The position numbers were made by a program, and so were the translations under genes. The notes below the pieces were generated by a model. That model ran no database searches, had not been told where the DNA came from, and was given only the letters and a program-made list of their open reading frames with translations. A stretch of DNA of 64,000 nt from Cyclobacteriaceae bacterium. GTDB taxonomy: Bacteria > Bacteroidota > Bacteroidia > Cytophagales > Cyclobacteriaceae. Below, piece by piece: positions 35,722 to 45,787 of this stretch. Every line of letters starts with the position of its first letter. Position 1 is the stretch's first letter. The stretch is from the NCBI GenBank assembly GCA_016787665.1, contig JAEUUC010000006.1, forward strand, positions 1 to 64,000, given 5' to 3'.

Positions 35722-38220
35722 ATGTTCTTCAACTACCTGCAGCTGGCTTTTCGCAACCTCAAGAAACAGCGAGGCTACGCCACGATCAATATTTTGGGTT
35801 TAGCGATTGGCCTTGCCTCGGCCATTTTCATTTTCCTGTATGTAAAGGACGAACTGACCTTTGATTCACAGCATCCGGACGCGGACCAAACCTACCGGCT
35901 TGGCTACCGCATCGATTTCCCCAATGGCGACCGGCAGGCATACCCCGCTGCACCAGCCGGGTGGGACAATTATATAAAAGACAACTACCCCGGTATTGAG
36001 CGCATTACCAGTTTCACCAATACCGGCATGCCCACCAGCATAAACTATGAAGAGAAGGATCGCATCGTTTTGACTGAAGAAATCATTTGGGCTGAGAGCA
36101 CCTATGGAGAAACGTTGTACCTGCCCCTGACTCAGGGAAATGCCGCAACAGCTCTCAAAGGCCTCAACAGCATGATCGTGAGTGAGAGTGCCGCGCAAGA
36201 ACTTTTTGGTTCGGATGATCCGCTCAACCGACTTGTTTCGGTCAGCCACCAGTGGATGACGCAGGGTAAAAAAATCACCATGATGGTGACGGGCGTTTAC
36301 CGCGACATGCCGGCCAACACGCACCTGCGTCCAGAATTCATTTGCAACATTTTGTCACTGAAAGAGAACATGCCCAACCTGGAAGATGCGCTAAACACCT
36401 CCATGGGCGATGGCGATAACGGATTCTGGACACAATCCTTTTTTGTTTGCACGGATGAATCCAAAATCCCAGCGATTCAGGAAGATCTGCAAAAAAGAGC
36501 CAACGCTATCATCGAGAAATACAAACTTGATTTCAAGTTCCGCCCATTAGTTCGCAAAATCACCGATGTACATTTCGATCAGGATATTGACTGGTCCATA
36601 TCACACAAATCGGCCGACAAGAAGTATGCCTACGTGTTTATTACTATCGCGCTGTTGATCCTTCTCGTGGCCTGCATCAATTACATCAACCTGGCCACGG
36701 CAAAATCGGCCAGCCGTGCCCGGGAGATTGGATTGCGCAAGACGTTTGGTGGCATTCGAAGTCAACTGGTGGTTCAGTTTTTATCTGAGTCGTTCTTGCT
36801 TGTCGTGCTGGCCGCCACGTTAGCAATTCTGTTGGTGGCCTTGTTTATTCCCGCATTCAATCACATCACGACCAAGGCATTCACGATATACTCCTTGGTT
36901 GATCCCGTCATGTTATTGATCGTACTGGGTGTCGTTATTTTGGTTACTCTCCTGGCTGGCAGCTACCCGGCCCTTTTTGTTTCGGGTTTCGAGCCAGCCA
37001 CCGTACTCAAGGGTAAGTTTGCGTTCAAAAAAGGCAGCAACGTATTCCGTCAGTTTCTGACCACCGTGCAGTTTGTGGTAGCCGTAACGTTGCTGACGGG
37101 TGCCGTAATGGTGGTGAGACAAATGGACCTGATGCGCAACTCCAAACTAAATGAGGCCGGAAAACAGATTGTGTCTATTCGGTATGGCGGGTTCATCGGG
37201 GCAGCCACCAATCAAAAATATCTGGCGTTCAAAGACCGCGTTCTGCAAAATCCGGTCATTGAAGCCGTGACGTTAGCCAATCACCTGCCACGGCTTGACT
37301 ATTTTGGGCCAATTGGCATGCAGATGCAGTTTCCGGATGTAAACGATGAAAGATATGAGTGGTACCAACTCAATGGCGACTACGACTTTCCAAAAACGTT
37401 TGGCCTGAAATTGATCGCAGGTCGGAATTTTGACGCAGCCAATCTGCGGGATTCAACGGCTGTTTTGCTGAACGAGGCAGCTGTCAAGGCGCTGAAGCTG
37501 ACGCCAAATGAGGCGGTTGGTAAAACGATTGTACGGCCTGATTATGTCATGGGGTACTCGATGCCCGATAGCACCAAAGCACCTGTGAGCGGGCTGGTTG
37601 TAGGTGTAGTCGAGGACTTTCCTTATCGGTCGATGCGCAACAAGATTGACCCGCTGGCCGTGTCGCCAAAACCGCACACAGACGATCGCATTATTCACGT
37701 GCGGGTGGCCGCTGGAAAATTGGGTGAGGCAATTCCCTCTATGGAGCAGCAATGGAAAAGTGTATTTCCCGACTTCGGCTTTGACCACTGGTTTGTGGAC
37801 GATGAATTCGGCCGCATGTATGAAAATGAAACCCGGATTTCACAGCTCACCGAAAAATTTTCCGCGTTGGCCATCCTGATCACATGCGTTGGTTTGTACG
37901 GGCTGGCCGCTTTCTTGTCTGAACAGCGTACTAAAGAAATCGGCATTCGAAAATCCCTGGGCGCCACGAATCTTCAGGTGCTGCTGCTGCTGTTAAAGAC
38001 TTTTGGGCTGCTTCTGCTCATCGGCTGTGTGGTGGGTATACCGCTGGCCTACCTGCTTTCGCATCAATGGCTCAAGACATTTGTTTATCAGACTCCGTTA
38101 ACGATCAGCTTGTTTGTGACCGTAGTCGCCACCATTGCCGGCATTACGCTCGCCAGCGTTGGATACGAATCGCTCAAGGCATCGCTATCGAACCCGGTAA
38201 GGGCGCTGAAGCACGAATAG
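35722..38220 (+). CDS. MacB/FtsX-family ABC permease (large, eight-helix type)
   Basis: An 832-aa inner-membrane protein of the type common in Cytophagales: two repeats of a MacB periplasmic core plus FtsX transmembrane domain. The N-terminus NLKKQRGYATINILGLAIGLA is the family signature, with the first helix at about 20-42. Transmembrane helices cluster near 305-440, and three more lie at the C-terminus after LTEKFSALAILITCVGLYGLAAF. EQRTKEIGIRKSLGAT is the conserved cytoplasmic coupling motif. No ATPase gene is adjacent, so it must pair with a separate subunit. It is divergent from the sortilin-like gene (175-base gap). Confidence 0.9.
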   Translation: MFFNYLQLAFRNLKKQRGYATINILGLAIGLASAIFIFLYVKDELTFDSQHPDADQTYRLGYRIDFPNGDRQAYPAAPAGWDNYIKDNYPGIERITSFTNTGMPTSINYEEKDRIVLTEEIIWAESTYGETLYLPLTQGNAATALKGLNSMIVSESAAQELFGSDDPLNRLVSVSHQWMTQGKKITMMVTGVYRDMPANTHLRPEFICNILSLKENMPNLEDALNTSMGDGDNGFWTQSFFVCTDESKIPAIQEDLQKRANAIIEKYKLDFKFRPLVRKITDVHFDQDIDWSISHKSADKKYAYVFITIALLILLVACINYINLATAKSASRAREIGLRKTFGGIRSQLVVQFLSESFLLVVLAATLAILLVALFIPAFNHITTKAFTIYSLVDPVMLLIVLGVVILVTLLAGSYPALFVSGFEPATVLKGKFAFKKGSNVFRQFLTTVQFVVAVTLLTGAVMVVRQMDLMRNSKLNEAGKQIVSIRYGGFIGAATNQKYLAFKDRVLQNPVIEAVTLANHLPRLDYFGPIGMQMQFPDVNDERYEWYQLNGDYDFPKTFGLKLIAGRNFDAANLRDSTAVLLNEAAVKALKLTPNEAVGKTIVRPDYVMGYSMPDSTKAPVSGLVVGVVEDFPYRSMRNKIDPLAVSPKPHTDDRIIHVRVAAGKLGEAIPSMEQQWKSVFPDFGFDHWFVDDEFGRMYENETRISQLTEKFSALAILITCVGLYGLAAFLSEQRTKEIGIRKSLGATNLQVLLLLLKTFGLLLLIGCVVGIPLAYLLSHQWLKTFVYQTPLTISLFVTVVATIAGITLASVGYESLKASLSNPVRALKHE

Positions 38221-38231
38221 TTCGGAAATAG

Positions 38232-39422
38232 TTACTGACTCACCGGGGGTAGCGTCAGCTTGTCGGTTCTTCGCGTGCCACCATACAACTCGTATTTGAA
38301 TAATCGACAATCGAGTTTGGCTGAGAAGAACTCGATTCTGCGCTGGGGCTTCAGGCCTACTTTCTTAGCGAGGTCGAGGTTGCCGGTGAACACGTAGCCG
38401 GTGTATCCCGCGCACTTTTGTTTCATGAAGTCCCCCACTCGCTCGTACGTTTTCTCCAACTCCTGAAGCTCTCCTAGTCGCTCGCCATATTCGGGGTTAA
38501 AGAAAATAATGGCTGGGGGTTGCGGCAGGCTGGTCTCGGCAAAGTCGCATACCTCAAACTCGATGAATTCTTCAACACCCGCCTGCCGGGCATTGAATCG
38601 TGCCTGCTTAACCGATCCTTCTGAAATATCGGAGGCTATAATGCGGTGAGGCAACTTGGGTAATATACGCTGGCTCAGTTTTTCACGTACCGCCCGGTAA
38701 TCCTCCTCGCGGTAACCCTTGATGTGCCTAAACGCATATTGATCTCGGTACAGGCCGGGCGCACGGCCGGTAGCCATCAGCGCGGCTTCAATAGCCAACG
38801 TGCCCGAGCCGCACATGGGATTCACAAAGGGCATGTCGCCTCTCCACTGGGCCGCCATCAACGTGGCCGAAGCCAGGGCCTCCATCATGGGCGCGCGGCC
38901 GGGATGAAGGCGATAGCCGTGTTTGGCCAGCGTCTCGCCCGAGGTATCAAGAAAGACTTCGGCTTCATCCTCTTTCCAATACAAATTCACCACGGCACCT
39001 TTCAAGTCGGGGCCTGAGTCGGGACGCTGACCGGTTTTTGCACGCAACTGATCGACCACCGCGTCTTTCACCTTCATGTTGATAAACATGGAGTTGTTCA
39101 CGGTTGGATGCGTAACGGAACCCGTGACGGTGAGATACGTGGATGGCTCAATAATTGACTCCCACGAAATGTCTTTCAACTGATCATACACCTGACCCGG
39201 GTGTTCGGCTTTAAATGCTTTGAGGCTGTACAGCACCTGGCTGGCGCACCGGAGTTCCAGGTTCAGCCGGATGCAATCCGTAAGCGTACCCGTGGTCTCC
39301 ACGCCATTGCTGAACGTGCGCGTTACCGGAAACGCCAGCGCCCGCAGTTCTTCTTCAAGAAATGGAGAAAGCCTCTTTAAGCAGGTAACAACAATTTTGT
39401 GCGGGGTGGTCCAGAGGTTCAC
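38232..39422 (-). CDS. THUMP-domain RNA methyltransferase (RlmL N-terminal-like)
   Basis: A 396-aa SAM-dependent RNA methyltransferase. An N-terminal ferredoxin-like/THUMP module (about 1-160) binds RNA; the Rossmann-fold catalytic domain has VNPMCGSGTLAIEAAL near 195-211 (SAM motif I) and FFNPEYGERLG near 315 (motif IV, NPPY-like with Glu for the second Pro). It resembles the half of E. coli RlmL that makes m2G2445 in 23S rRNA; the precise target is inferred. It overlaps birA by 4 bases and is probably co-transcribed with it. Confidence 0.9.
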   Translation of the reverse strand: MNLWTTPHKIVVTCLKRLSPFLEEELRALAFPVTRTFSNGVETTGTLTDCIRLNLELRCASQVLYSLKAFKAEHPGQVYDQLKDISWESIIEPSTYLTVTGSVTHPTVNNSMFINMKVKDAVVDQLRAKTGQRPDSGPDLKGAVVNLYWKEDEAEVFLDTSGETLAKHGYRLHPGRAPMMEALASATLMAAQWRGDMPFVNPMCGSGTLAIEAALMATGRAPGLYRDQYAFRHIKGYREEDYRAVREKLSQRILPKLPHRIIASDISEGSVKQARFNARQAGVEEFIEFEVCDFAETSLPQPPAIIFFNPEYGERLGELQELEKTYERVGDFMKQKCAGYTGYVFTGNLDLAKKVGLKPQRRIEFFSAKLDCRLFKYELYGGTRRTDKLTLPPVSQ

Positions 39423-40168
39423 AGGTAATGGATTTCTTTGAGATCGTACGCGATGGTTTGGCCAGTTTGCAAAATGAGCAAACGCCCGGCTTCATCCACT
39501 CCGGTAATCATGCCGGTAAATTTTACACCTGCCGATTCAAACTCGTGCGCGGTGTTCTTCAAATATAGTTGGTTGAGATAGTGAGCCTTGAGCAGTGCCA
39601 GGGAGTGCCGAAGGTGATCGTACCGGACTTCCAGATTCAGCAGCAAGGCGTTCAATATCTCTTCCAATGAAAATGTATGCCCGGTAATCTGCAGCAGCGA
39701 ACTGGCCTGCGGCAGGGAAAAATGCTGTTGATTAACATTCAGCCCAATGCCGATAATGGCATTCGTCCACCGATCACCGATGATTTGATTCTCGATGAGT
39801 ATGCCGGCCACTTTCTTTTCATTGATCAAAATATCGTTGGGCCATTTGACGACACTCGGTAAGTCCCACTGCGCGAGCGTGTCGGTAATGGCGAGGGCCA
39901 CTGCCATCGTCAGGTAAAACTGTTGGCGCGGATGAAGAAACACCGGTTTGAGCAATACGGAAAGTGTGAGGTTTTTGCCCGGGTCGGTAACCCAAACGTT
40001 ACCCCGTTGGCCACGCCCCGAGGTTTGCCGCGGTGTAATCACCACAGCCCCCTCGGGCAGCTCGCCCTGCCCCAGCAAGTTGGCGAGATGGGTGTTGGTG
40101 GAGTGACATTCTGGCACATCCACACGGTATTTGCCGAGGAAAAGCGGTTTGGCAGGGATTTTATGCAA
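39419..40168 (-). CDS. birA: Biotin--[acetyl-CoA-carboxylase] ligase
   Basis: A 249-aa biotin protein ligase that makes biotinyl-AMP and transfers biotin to carrier proteins. The catalytic motifs are SGRGQRGNVW (about 50-59, the GRGRxG loop) and KWPNDILINEKKVAGILIE (about 107-125). The C-terminal SH3-like domain is present. It lacks the N-terminal winged helix of E. coli BirA, so it should not act as the operon repressor. It is divergent from rsfS, with 52 bases between them. Confidence 0.94.
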   Translation of the reverse strand: MHKIPAKPLFLGKYRVDVPECHSTNTHLANLLGQGELPEGAVVITPRQTSGRGQRGNVWVTDPGKNLTLSVLLKPVFLHPRQQFYLTMAVALAITDTLAQWDLPSVVKWPNDILINEKKVAGILIENQIIGDRWTNAIIGIGLNVNQQHFSLPQASSLLQITGHTFSLEEILNALLLNLEVRYDHLRHSLALLKAHYLNQLYLKNTAHEFESAGVKFTGMITGVDEAGRLLILQTGQTIAYDLKEIHYL

Positions 40169-40181
40169 CCTTTATTTGGTT

Positions 40182-40189
40182 AAATTTGC
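40182..40189 (+). promoter_or_regulatory. -7 promoter element for rsfS-ftsH
   Basis: TAAATTTG fits TAnnTTTG and lies 31 bases upstream of the rsfS ATG. No TTG at the expected -33 distance is evident; an upstream TTTG is about 10 bases too far away. Confidence 0.5.
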
Positions 40190-40220
40190 AGGCTTGCAAG
40201 GTAACGGATAAACACGATTA

Positions 40221-40592
40221 ATGGCTAAACGCAAAACGCTGGATCATGCTGAGAAACTGAGTGCCAGCATCGTTAAGGGAATGCAAGAGAAAAAGGCCAG
40301 CCACATTGTGGTGATGGACCTGAGAAAAGTAAAAAATGCGGTGGCCGACTTTTTCGTCATTTGTTCGGGTAACTCGGATAAACAACTGGATGCCATTGCC
40401 GAATCCATTGATGAAGAGGTATACAAAGCCTTGAAAGAAAGCCCGTGGCATACGGAAGGCAAACACAATAAAGAGTGGATGTTGCTCGACTACAGCAATG
40501 TAGTGGCGCACGTGTTTCGCAAAGACCGCAGGGAGTTTTACGCCCTGGAAAAATTATGGGGCGATGCCGACATCCGGGAAATTGAGGATTAA
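40221..40592 (+). CDS. rsfS: Ribosomal silencing factor RsfS
   Basis: A 123-aa protein of the RsfS/Iojap family. It binds ribosomal protein uL14 and blocks joining of 30S and 50S subunits in slow growth. Conserved blocks include DLRKVKNAVADFFVICSG and the C-terminal EWMLLDYSNVVAHVF. It precedes ftsH by 30 bases and probably shares its promoter. With rel/spoT and lepA it is one of several translation-control genes here. Confidence 0.95.
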   Translation: MAKRKTLDHAEKLSASIVKGMQEKKASHIVVMDLRKVKNAVADFFVICSGNSDKQLDAIAESIDEEVYKALKESPWHTEGKHNKEWMLLDYSNVVAHVFRKDRREFYALEKLWGDADIREIED

Positions 40593-40622
40593 ACCAAACG
40601 CCACGGCACACGTTATTCAAAA

Positions 40623-42653
40623 GTGAAAGAAAACATGGACAGAGAAAGAAAAGATAAAAATCCGCCCAAAGGCGTACGACCGAACTACCAAATGTGGATC
40701 ATTCTGGCTTTGGTGGCCGTCATTTTGGGCGTCAGCTACTTTAGCCGAATCAGCGAGGTACCCGAAATTCAGGTGAGCCGGTTCACCGACATGGTGGAAC
40801 GAAAGGACATCAAGAAGATCGTACTGATTAAGAATGAAGAGCAGATTGAAATCACGCTGAAGGCCGAGGCGTTACAAAACAGCATCTATAAAAATGATCT
40901 GGAAAAGCGCCCTCTGGGTCTTACGGATGCAGGGCCTCATTATCGAATGAAGATTGGTTCCATCGATAAATTTTACGAACAGTATGACCAGATCACCAAG
41001 AACATCCCGCGCGAGCAAAAAGTAGACATTCAGGTTGACAACCGCAGCGACTATACGGGCTTGTTTTGGAATGTGGCCTTCTTGTTTCTGCTGGTGTTTG
41101 GCTTCTGGATTTTGATGAGGCGCATGACGGGCGGAGGCGGCCCGGGAGGTCAGATCTTCAATATCGGTAAATCAAAAGCTGCACTGTTCGATGCCGAGAA
41201 CAAAGTGAAGATCACATTCGAAGACGTAGCCGGCTTAGACGAAGCCAAGGAAGAAATTAAAGAGATTGTCGAGTTTTTGAAAAACCCCGGCAAGTTCACC
41301 AAACTCGGTGGCAAAATCCCAAAAGGGGCATTACTGGTTGGCCCTCCGGGTACTGGCAAAACTCTGCTTGCTAAAGCCGTGGCCGGAGAAGCCGGTGTGC
41401 CCTTTTTCTCGCTCTCGGGTTCCGACTTTGTCGAAATGTTTGTGGGCGTGGGTGCCGCCCGTGTGCGCGACTTGTTTAAGCAAGCGAAAGAAAAAGCCCC
41501 GTGTATCGTTTTCATTGATGAAATTGACGCTATTGGCCGCTCACGTGGACGTGGATCAATGCCGGGCGCAAACGATGAACGGGAGAATACCCTAAACTCG
41601 CTATTGGTGGAAATGGATGGCTTTGCTACCGATAGCGGAGTGATCATTTTGGCAGCCACCAACCGCCCCGATGTGCTCGACAGTGCGCTGATGCGCCCCG
41701 GCCGATTCGACCGGCAGATTAGTATTGATAAGCCCGATATCGCGGGGCGTGAACATATCTTCCGCGTGCACTTAAAGCCGATCAAACTGGCTAAGGACGT
41801 GGATACCAAAAAACTGGCTGCCCAGACACCCGGTTTTGCCGGTGCTGAAATCGCGAACGTGTGCAATGAAGCCGCGCTGATCGCAGCCCGCAGAGATAAA
41901 AAAGAAGTGGAGATGCAGGATTTCCATGATGCCATTGACCGTGTCATTGGCGGATTGGAAAAGAAAACCAAGATCATCTCGCCAGAAGAAAAACGTATTG
42001 TAGCCTACCACGAAGCAGGCCACGCGGTAGCCGGCTGGTTTTTGGAGCATGCCGATCCGTTGGTGAAAGTTAGCATTGTGCCGCGTGGTGTGGCGGCATT
42101 GGGGTATGCCCAATACTTACCCAAGGAGCAATTCCTCTACCAGACCGAGCAACTAATGGATGAAATGAGCATGACTTTTGGAGGTCGGGCTGCAGAAGAA
42201 ATTGTGTTCGGCAAAATCTCCACCGGGGCACTCAGTGACCTGGAGCGTATTACCAAGATGGCCTACAGTATGGTGACCATCTATGGTATGAACGACAAGA
42301 TTGGCAACATTTCGTTCTTCGATTCCAAACAATCGGAATACAACTTTAACAAGCCCTACTCCGAGGCAACGGCAGAGCGCATTGACCAGGAGGTGAAGAA
42401 GATTGTGGATACCGCTTATGATCGGACAAAGCAACTTTTGATCCTTCATCGGGAACATCTGGAGATCATAGCCAAAGAACTGCTGGAAAAAGAAATTCTC
42501 TTCCAGTCCGACCTGGAGCGCTTGATTGGCAAACGCCCCTTCAGTCATCAGACAACGTATGAGAAGTTTACGAGTGCCAATGGTGCCGCGGCAAAGCCGG
42601 AGGAGAAACCGGCCGAACCCGTAGCTGACAGTCCGGCTGAAAGCAAAGCCTGA
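40623..42653 (+). CDS. ftsH: ATP-dependent zinc metalloprotease FtsH
   Basis: A 676-aa membrane-anchored AAA+ protease that removes unfolded or regulated membrane and soluble proteins. There are two transmembrane helices (about 25-41 and 141-163) with a periplasmic domain between. Walker A is GPPGTGKT near 239, Walker [13 protein letters not shown] near 297, and the zinc site HEAGH near 463. The pore and SRH regions are intact. The start is either GTG 40623 or ATG 40635 (MDRERKD, codon 5); neither can be excluded. The Pro/Glu/Ala-rich C-terminal tail after residue 655 is typical. A strong terminator follows. Confidence 0.97.
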   Translation: MKENMDRERKDKNPPKGVRPNYQMWIILALVAVILGVSYFSRISEVPEIQVSRFTDMVERKDIKKIVLIKNEEQIEITLKAEALQNSIYKNDLEKRPLGLTDAGPHYRMKIGSIDKFYEQYDQITKNIPREQKVDIQVDNRSDYTGLFWNVAFLFLLVFGFWILMRRMTGGGGPGGQIFNIGKSKAALFDAENKVKITFEDVAGLDEAKEEIKEIVEFLKNPGKFTKLGGKIPKGALLVGPPGTGKTLLAKAVAGEAGVPFFSLSGSDFVEMFVGVGAARVRDLFKQAKEKAPCIVFIDEIDAIGRSRGRGSMPGANDERENTLNSLLVEMDGFATDSGVIILAATNRPDVLDSALMRPGRFDRQISIDKPDIAGREHIFRVHLKPIKLAKDVDTKKLAAQTPGFAGAEIANVCNEAALIAARRDKKEVEMQDFHDAIDRVIGGLEKKTKIISPEEKRIVAYHEAGHAVAGWFLEHADPLVKVSIVPRGVAALGYAQYLPKEQFLYQTEQLMDEMSMTFGGRAAEEIVFGKISTGALSDLERITKMAYSMVTIYGMNDKIGNISFFDSKQSEYNFNKPYSEATAERIDQEVKKIVDTAYDRTKQLLILHREHLEIIAKELLEKEILFQSDLERLIGKRPFSHQTTYEKFTSANGAAAKPEEKPAEPVADSPAESKA

Positions 42654-42675
42654 AGATTTTTCAATTAACAATACA

Positions 42676-42707
42676 AGCCGGTGCATGTCACCGGCTTTTT
42701 CTTTTTT
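42676..42707 (+). terminator. Intrinsic terminator after ftsH
   Basis: AGCCGGTG (42676-42683) pairs with CACCGGCT (42689-42696) around a CATGT loop and is followed by a T-rich run to 42707. It lies 22 bases after the ftsH stop and only 12 bases before the lpxH start. Confidence 0.9.
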
Positions 42708-42719
42708 GTAACATTGTGC

Positions 42720-43493
42720 ATGACCGAATCTGCGGTACAACTCGGGCCCGATCAAAAGATATTCTTCGCCTCTGATTTCCACCTGGGCGTGCCAACCGCT
42801 GCTGACAGCCTGGCGCGCGAAAGGCGAATATGCCGTTGGCTGGATTCGATCCGGCATGAAGCGCACTCCATTTACCTGTTGGGCGATATTTTTGATTTCT
42901 GGTTTGAATACCGGCACGCCATACCCCGCGGATTCATCCGGCTGCAAGGCAAACTGGCCGAGTTGCGCGATGCGGGCATACCGATCTTCTTCTTCACCGG
43001 CAACCACGACATGTGGCTGTTCGACTATTTCACACAAGAGCTGGGCATCCCGGTCTTTCGGGAGCCCCGGGTGTTGCGGTCAGGTTCGTTACGGCTGATG
43101 ATCGGCCATGGTGACGGACTTGGCCCGGGTGATTACAGCTACAAGTTTCTGAAGCGGTTTTTCAACAGCTCGATCTGCCAGTGGCTGTTCGCCCGCCTCC
43201 ATCCGAATTTAGGCATCGCCATCGCCAAGTATTGGAGCCGCCAGAGCCGCATCAGCAACACCAAAAAAGAGGAAAAATTTGAAGGCGAAGAGCGTGAGTT
43301 TTTGCTGACGTATTGTAAAGAAGTTGAGTCGAAGGAGCATTTTGATTTTTACATTTTCGGCCACCGGCATCTGCCCCTGGATTTGGCCGTGGCGGCAAAC
43401 AGCCGTTACATTAATCTGGGCGAATGGGTGCACTTCAACACCTTTGCTGAGTTTGACGGGCAAAAAGTCGTGTTGAAAAAATTCGAAGGATGA
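42720..43493 (+). CDS. lpxH: UDP-2,3-diacylglucosamine diphosphatase-like phosphoesterase
   Basis: A 257-aa calcineurin-type metallophosphoesterase, probably LpxH, which cleaves UDP-2,3-diacylglucosamine to lipid X in lipid A synthesis. Metal-binding motifs occur in order: SDFHLG (about 16-21), GDIFDFWFEYR (about 54-64), GNHDMW (about 96), GHGDGLGPGD (about 130) and GHRHLPLD (about 220). The start at 42720 is preferred, since an upstream in-frame GTG lies inside the ftsH terminator. With lpxB at 9.8 kb it accounts for consecutive lipid A steps. Confidence 0.9.
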   Translation: MTESAVQLGPDQKIFFASDFHLGVPTAADSLARERRICRWLDSIRHEAHSIYLLGDIFDFWFEYRHAIPRGFIRLQGKLAELRDAGIPIFFFTGNHDMWLFDYFTQELGIPVFREPRVLRSGSLRLMIGHGDGLGPGDYSYKFLKRFFNSSICQWLFARLHPNLGIAIAKYWSRQSRISNTKKEEKFEGEEREFLLTYCKEVESKEHFDFYIFGHRHLPLDLAVAANSRYINLGEWVHFNTFAEFDGQKVVLKKFEG

Positions 43494-44290
43494 GAGTTTG
43501 CATCTTGCTGCTGATGTGGCTCGCATCCTTCTCCGTGGCCGGGCAGGAAGTTCGGACGCGATCTATCAAGTTGCGCCAAGTGGTAACCGTATCCGTGGAC
43601 CGCTTGGGTAATTTCTATGCCGTCTCACAAACAGGCAGACTCAGCAAATACTCACCAGATGGAAAGTTGCTGGCAGCGAAACAGCTCACCGAACATGAAC
43701 CCCCCACGCTGATAGAACCCTGGAACCCGCTTCGTGTCTTTTTCTACCACCGCAAAACACAGCAAGTGGCCTGGTTTGATTACAACCTGGACGAGTTGTC
43801 GATCCTCACGCTTGATCCCGTGTGGGCGGTAGAACCCATCCTGGCTTGCCCAACACCTGACAACAATCTTTGGATATTGGATGGCGGAGATTATTCCTTG
43901 AAGAGAATATCCTTGAAAGGCAATGCCATCGTGCTGGATGCCCCGTTGGACACCACCGATTTTGCACCTCAACCGCACGTGGTGCAAATGCGCGAATACC
44001 AAAACATGATGTTCATCCTGGATAAAAAGTCAGGTATATCGGTGTTCAACAATGTGGGTCAAAAAATTTTCTTCCTTCCCGCTTCGGGTATTTCCTTCTT
44101 CAGCTTTATGGGTGAGGAGTTGTATTACCTGCGGCAAGATGAAATCGTTTTTGTTGATCTTTACACCCAGGAAAAACGGACGCTCAAGGCGCCACCCCCT
44201 GTCTCGGCTGCCGTAGTCACCGATGAGCGAATTTTCTACGTTCGGCCGCGCAAACTTGAAATTGTGCCCCACACGCCCCCGCAGAACTAG
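43490..44290 (+). CDS. Secreted hypothetical protein, propeller-like
   Basis: A 266-aa protein with a signal peptide (MRVCILLLMWLASFSVAGQ) and no domain I can name. The body is beta-rich with repeated patterns that suggest a small beta-propeller of NHL/YVTN type (DRLGNFYAVSQTGRLSKYSPDG near 35-56; TPDNNLWILDGGDYSLKRIS near 122-141; KSGISVFNNVGQKIFFL near 180-196). It overlaps lpxH by 4 bases and is probably translated with it. A role at the periplasm or envelope is only suggested by the signal peptide. Confidence 0.75.
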   Translation: MRVCILLLMWLASFSVAGQEVRTRSIKLRQVVTVSVDRLGNFYAVSQTGRLSKYSPDGKLLAAKQLTEHEPPTLIEPWNPLRVFFYHRKTQQVAWFDYNLDELSILTLDPVWAVEPILACPTPDNNLWILDGGDYSLKRISLKGNAIVLDAPLDTTDFAPQPHVVQMREYQNMMFILDKKSGISVFNNVGQKIFFLPASGISFFSFMGEELYYLRQDEIVFVDLYTQEKRTLKAPPPVSAAVVTDERIFYVRPRKLEIVPHTPPQN

Positions 44291-44296
44291 ACACTG

Positions 44297-44312
44297 TGTT
44301 CATTTTTGAACA
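44297..44312. promoter_or_regulatory. Dyad upstream of NtrC-like regulator
   Basis: TGTTCA and TGAACA form a perfect 6-bp inverted repeat with a TTTT spacer, 7 bases after the preceding gene. It could be a regulator binding site or a weak terminator of the lpxH transcript; sequence alone does not decide. Confidence 0.3.
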
Positions 44313-44419
44313 TCTTTGTCCAATGTGATACAGCCATGAGCGCTTTTTTGTCGAAAATGGACGCAGCGGGCACTGGCACATTTTTTTCTTCAGGAACAGC
44401 AACTTAAACCCCAACCAAG

Positions 44420-45787
44420 GTGAACGAAGCAGGAAAAATTCTAATGATCGATGATGACGAAGATGTGTTACTGGCGGCCAAAATGCTTCTGAAAAAATCG
44501 AACCACCAGGTAATCATCGAAAAGAACCCCAATAAAATTCCATTCCTGCTTAATAATGACAGTTATGATGTGATCCTGCTGGATATGAATTTCAGCAAGG
44601 ACACCACCAGCGGCAAGGAAGGCTTTGAATGGCTGAAACAAATCAAAGACCGCGACCCCGATGCGGTGGTTATTATGATCACAGCCTTCGGTGACGTGGA
44701 AATGGCCGTGCGCGCGCTAAAGGAGGGTGCAACCGATTTTATTTTAAAACCCTGGCAGAACGAAAAACTACTGGCCACCATTTCTACGGCAATCAAACTG
44801 AAAAAGTCGTATAACGAAGTAGACAAACTTCGCAAAGCCAAACAGCTACTCGAAGAGCAAATCAGCCAGCCATTTCGGGACATCATTGGGGAGAGTGCCG
44901 CTATTCAAGAGGTGTTCACCCTGATTGACAAAGTAGCTAAAACGGACGCCAACGTTTTGATCCTGGGCGAAAATGGTACTGGCAAAGAACTCGTGGCGCG
45001 AGCTCTTCATCAAAAGTCGCTGCGAAAGGATAACTCGTTTGTGGCAGTAGACATGGGCGCTATTACCGAGACGCTTTTCGAAAGTGAACTGTTTGGGCAT
45101 AAGAAAGGAGCCTTTACCGATGCGCGGGAAGACCGGCCCGGCCGTTTTGAACTGGCCCACGGAGGCACGCTTTTCCTGGATGAAATTGGAAACCTGAGCC
45201 TGAGTCTGCAAAGTAAACTGCTCAGTGCCTTGCAATCGCGGCAGGTGACCCGGGTTGGATCGAACCAGGCCATTGAAGTCAACATCCGGCTGGTGTGCGC
45301 CACCAACATGAACCTGGACCAAATGGTGAAAGAAGGAAAGTTCAGGCAGGACCTGCTCTACCGCATCAACACGGTGGAAATCAAAATGCCTCCGCTGGCT
45401 GAACGCGTGGAAGATATTCCACTGTTGGCCAATCACTTCCTCAGTTACTACGCCAAAAAATACCGTAAGGATGTGGTGAGCCTTTCCAACGAGGCCATGT
45501 TGAAACTGAAAAAATACGCCTGGCCCGGTAACATTCGGGAATTACAACATGCCCTGGAGCGGGCCGTTATTATGGCCGACTCCCCCACCCTGCAGGCGAG
45601 TGATTTTCTGTTTAACCGGAGCCACGAATCGTTGCCCGCTGCTGACACCCTCAATCTGGATGAAGTAGAAAAAGCCGCTGTGATGAAAGCCATGCAACTG
45701 CACAACGGCAATATTTCCAAGGCGGCCGAGGAATTAGGCCTAACCCGTGCATCGCTTTACAGACGCATGGAAAAATATGGCATTTGA
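44420..45787 (+). CDS. Sigma-54-dependent response regulator (NtrC family)
   Basis: A 455-aa transcription activator: receiver domain (MIDDDEDV at 9-16, likely phospho-acceptor Asp55 in LLDMNFS), AAA+ domain with Walker A GENGTGKE near 184 and a variant sigma-54 contact loop GAFTDA (canonical GAFTGA), and a C-terminal Fis-type helix-turn-helix (NGNISKAAEELGLTRASLYRRM). It activates RNA polymerase bearing sigma-54. The start codon is GTG (44420). It overlaps the histidine kinase by 11 bases, making a cognate pair; the signal and targets are unknown. Confidence 0.95.
   Translation: MNEAGKILMIDDDEDVLLAAKMLLKKSNHQVIIEKNPNKIPFLLNNDSYDVILLDMNFSKDTTSGKEGFEWLKQIKDRDPDAVVIMITAFGDVEMAVRALKEGATDFILKPWQNEKLLATISTAIKLKKSYNEVDKLRKAKQLLEEQISQPFRDIIGESAAIQEVFTLIDKVAKTDANVLILGENGTGKELVARALHQKSLRKDNSFVAVDMGAITETLFESELFGHKKGAFTDAREDRPGRFELAHGGTLFLDEIGNLSLSLQSKLLSALQSRQVTRVGSNQAIEVNIRLVCATNMNLDQMVKEGKFRQDLLYRINTVEIKMPPLAERVEDIPLLANHFLSYYAKKYRKDVVSLSNEAMLKLKKYAWPGNIRELQHALERAVIMADSPTLQASDFLFNRSHESLPAADTLNLDEVEKAAVMKAMQLHNGNISKAAEELGLTRASLYRRMEKYGI

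Noticed and set aside
42681..42719. GTG start for lpxH
   Set aside because: It lies within the ftsH terminator stem.
44372..44388. Possible sigma-54 promoter (TGGCAC) before the NtrC-like gene
   Set aside because: The -24 part is present, but the required GC at -12 is replaced by T residues.
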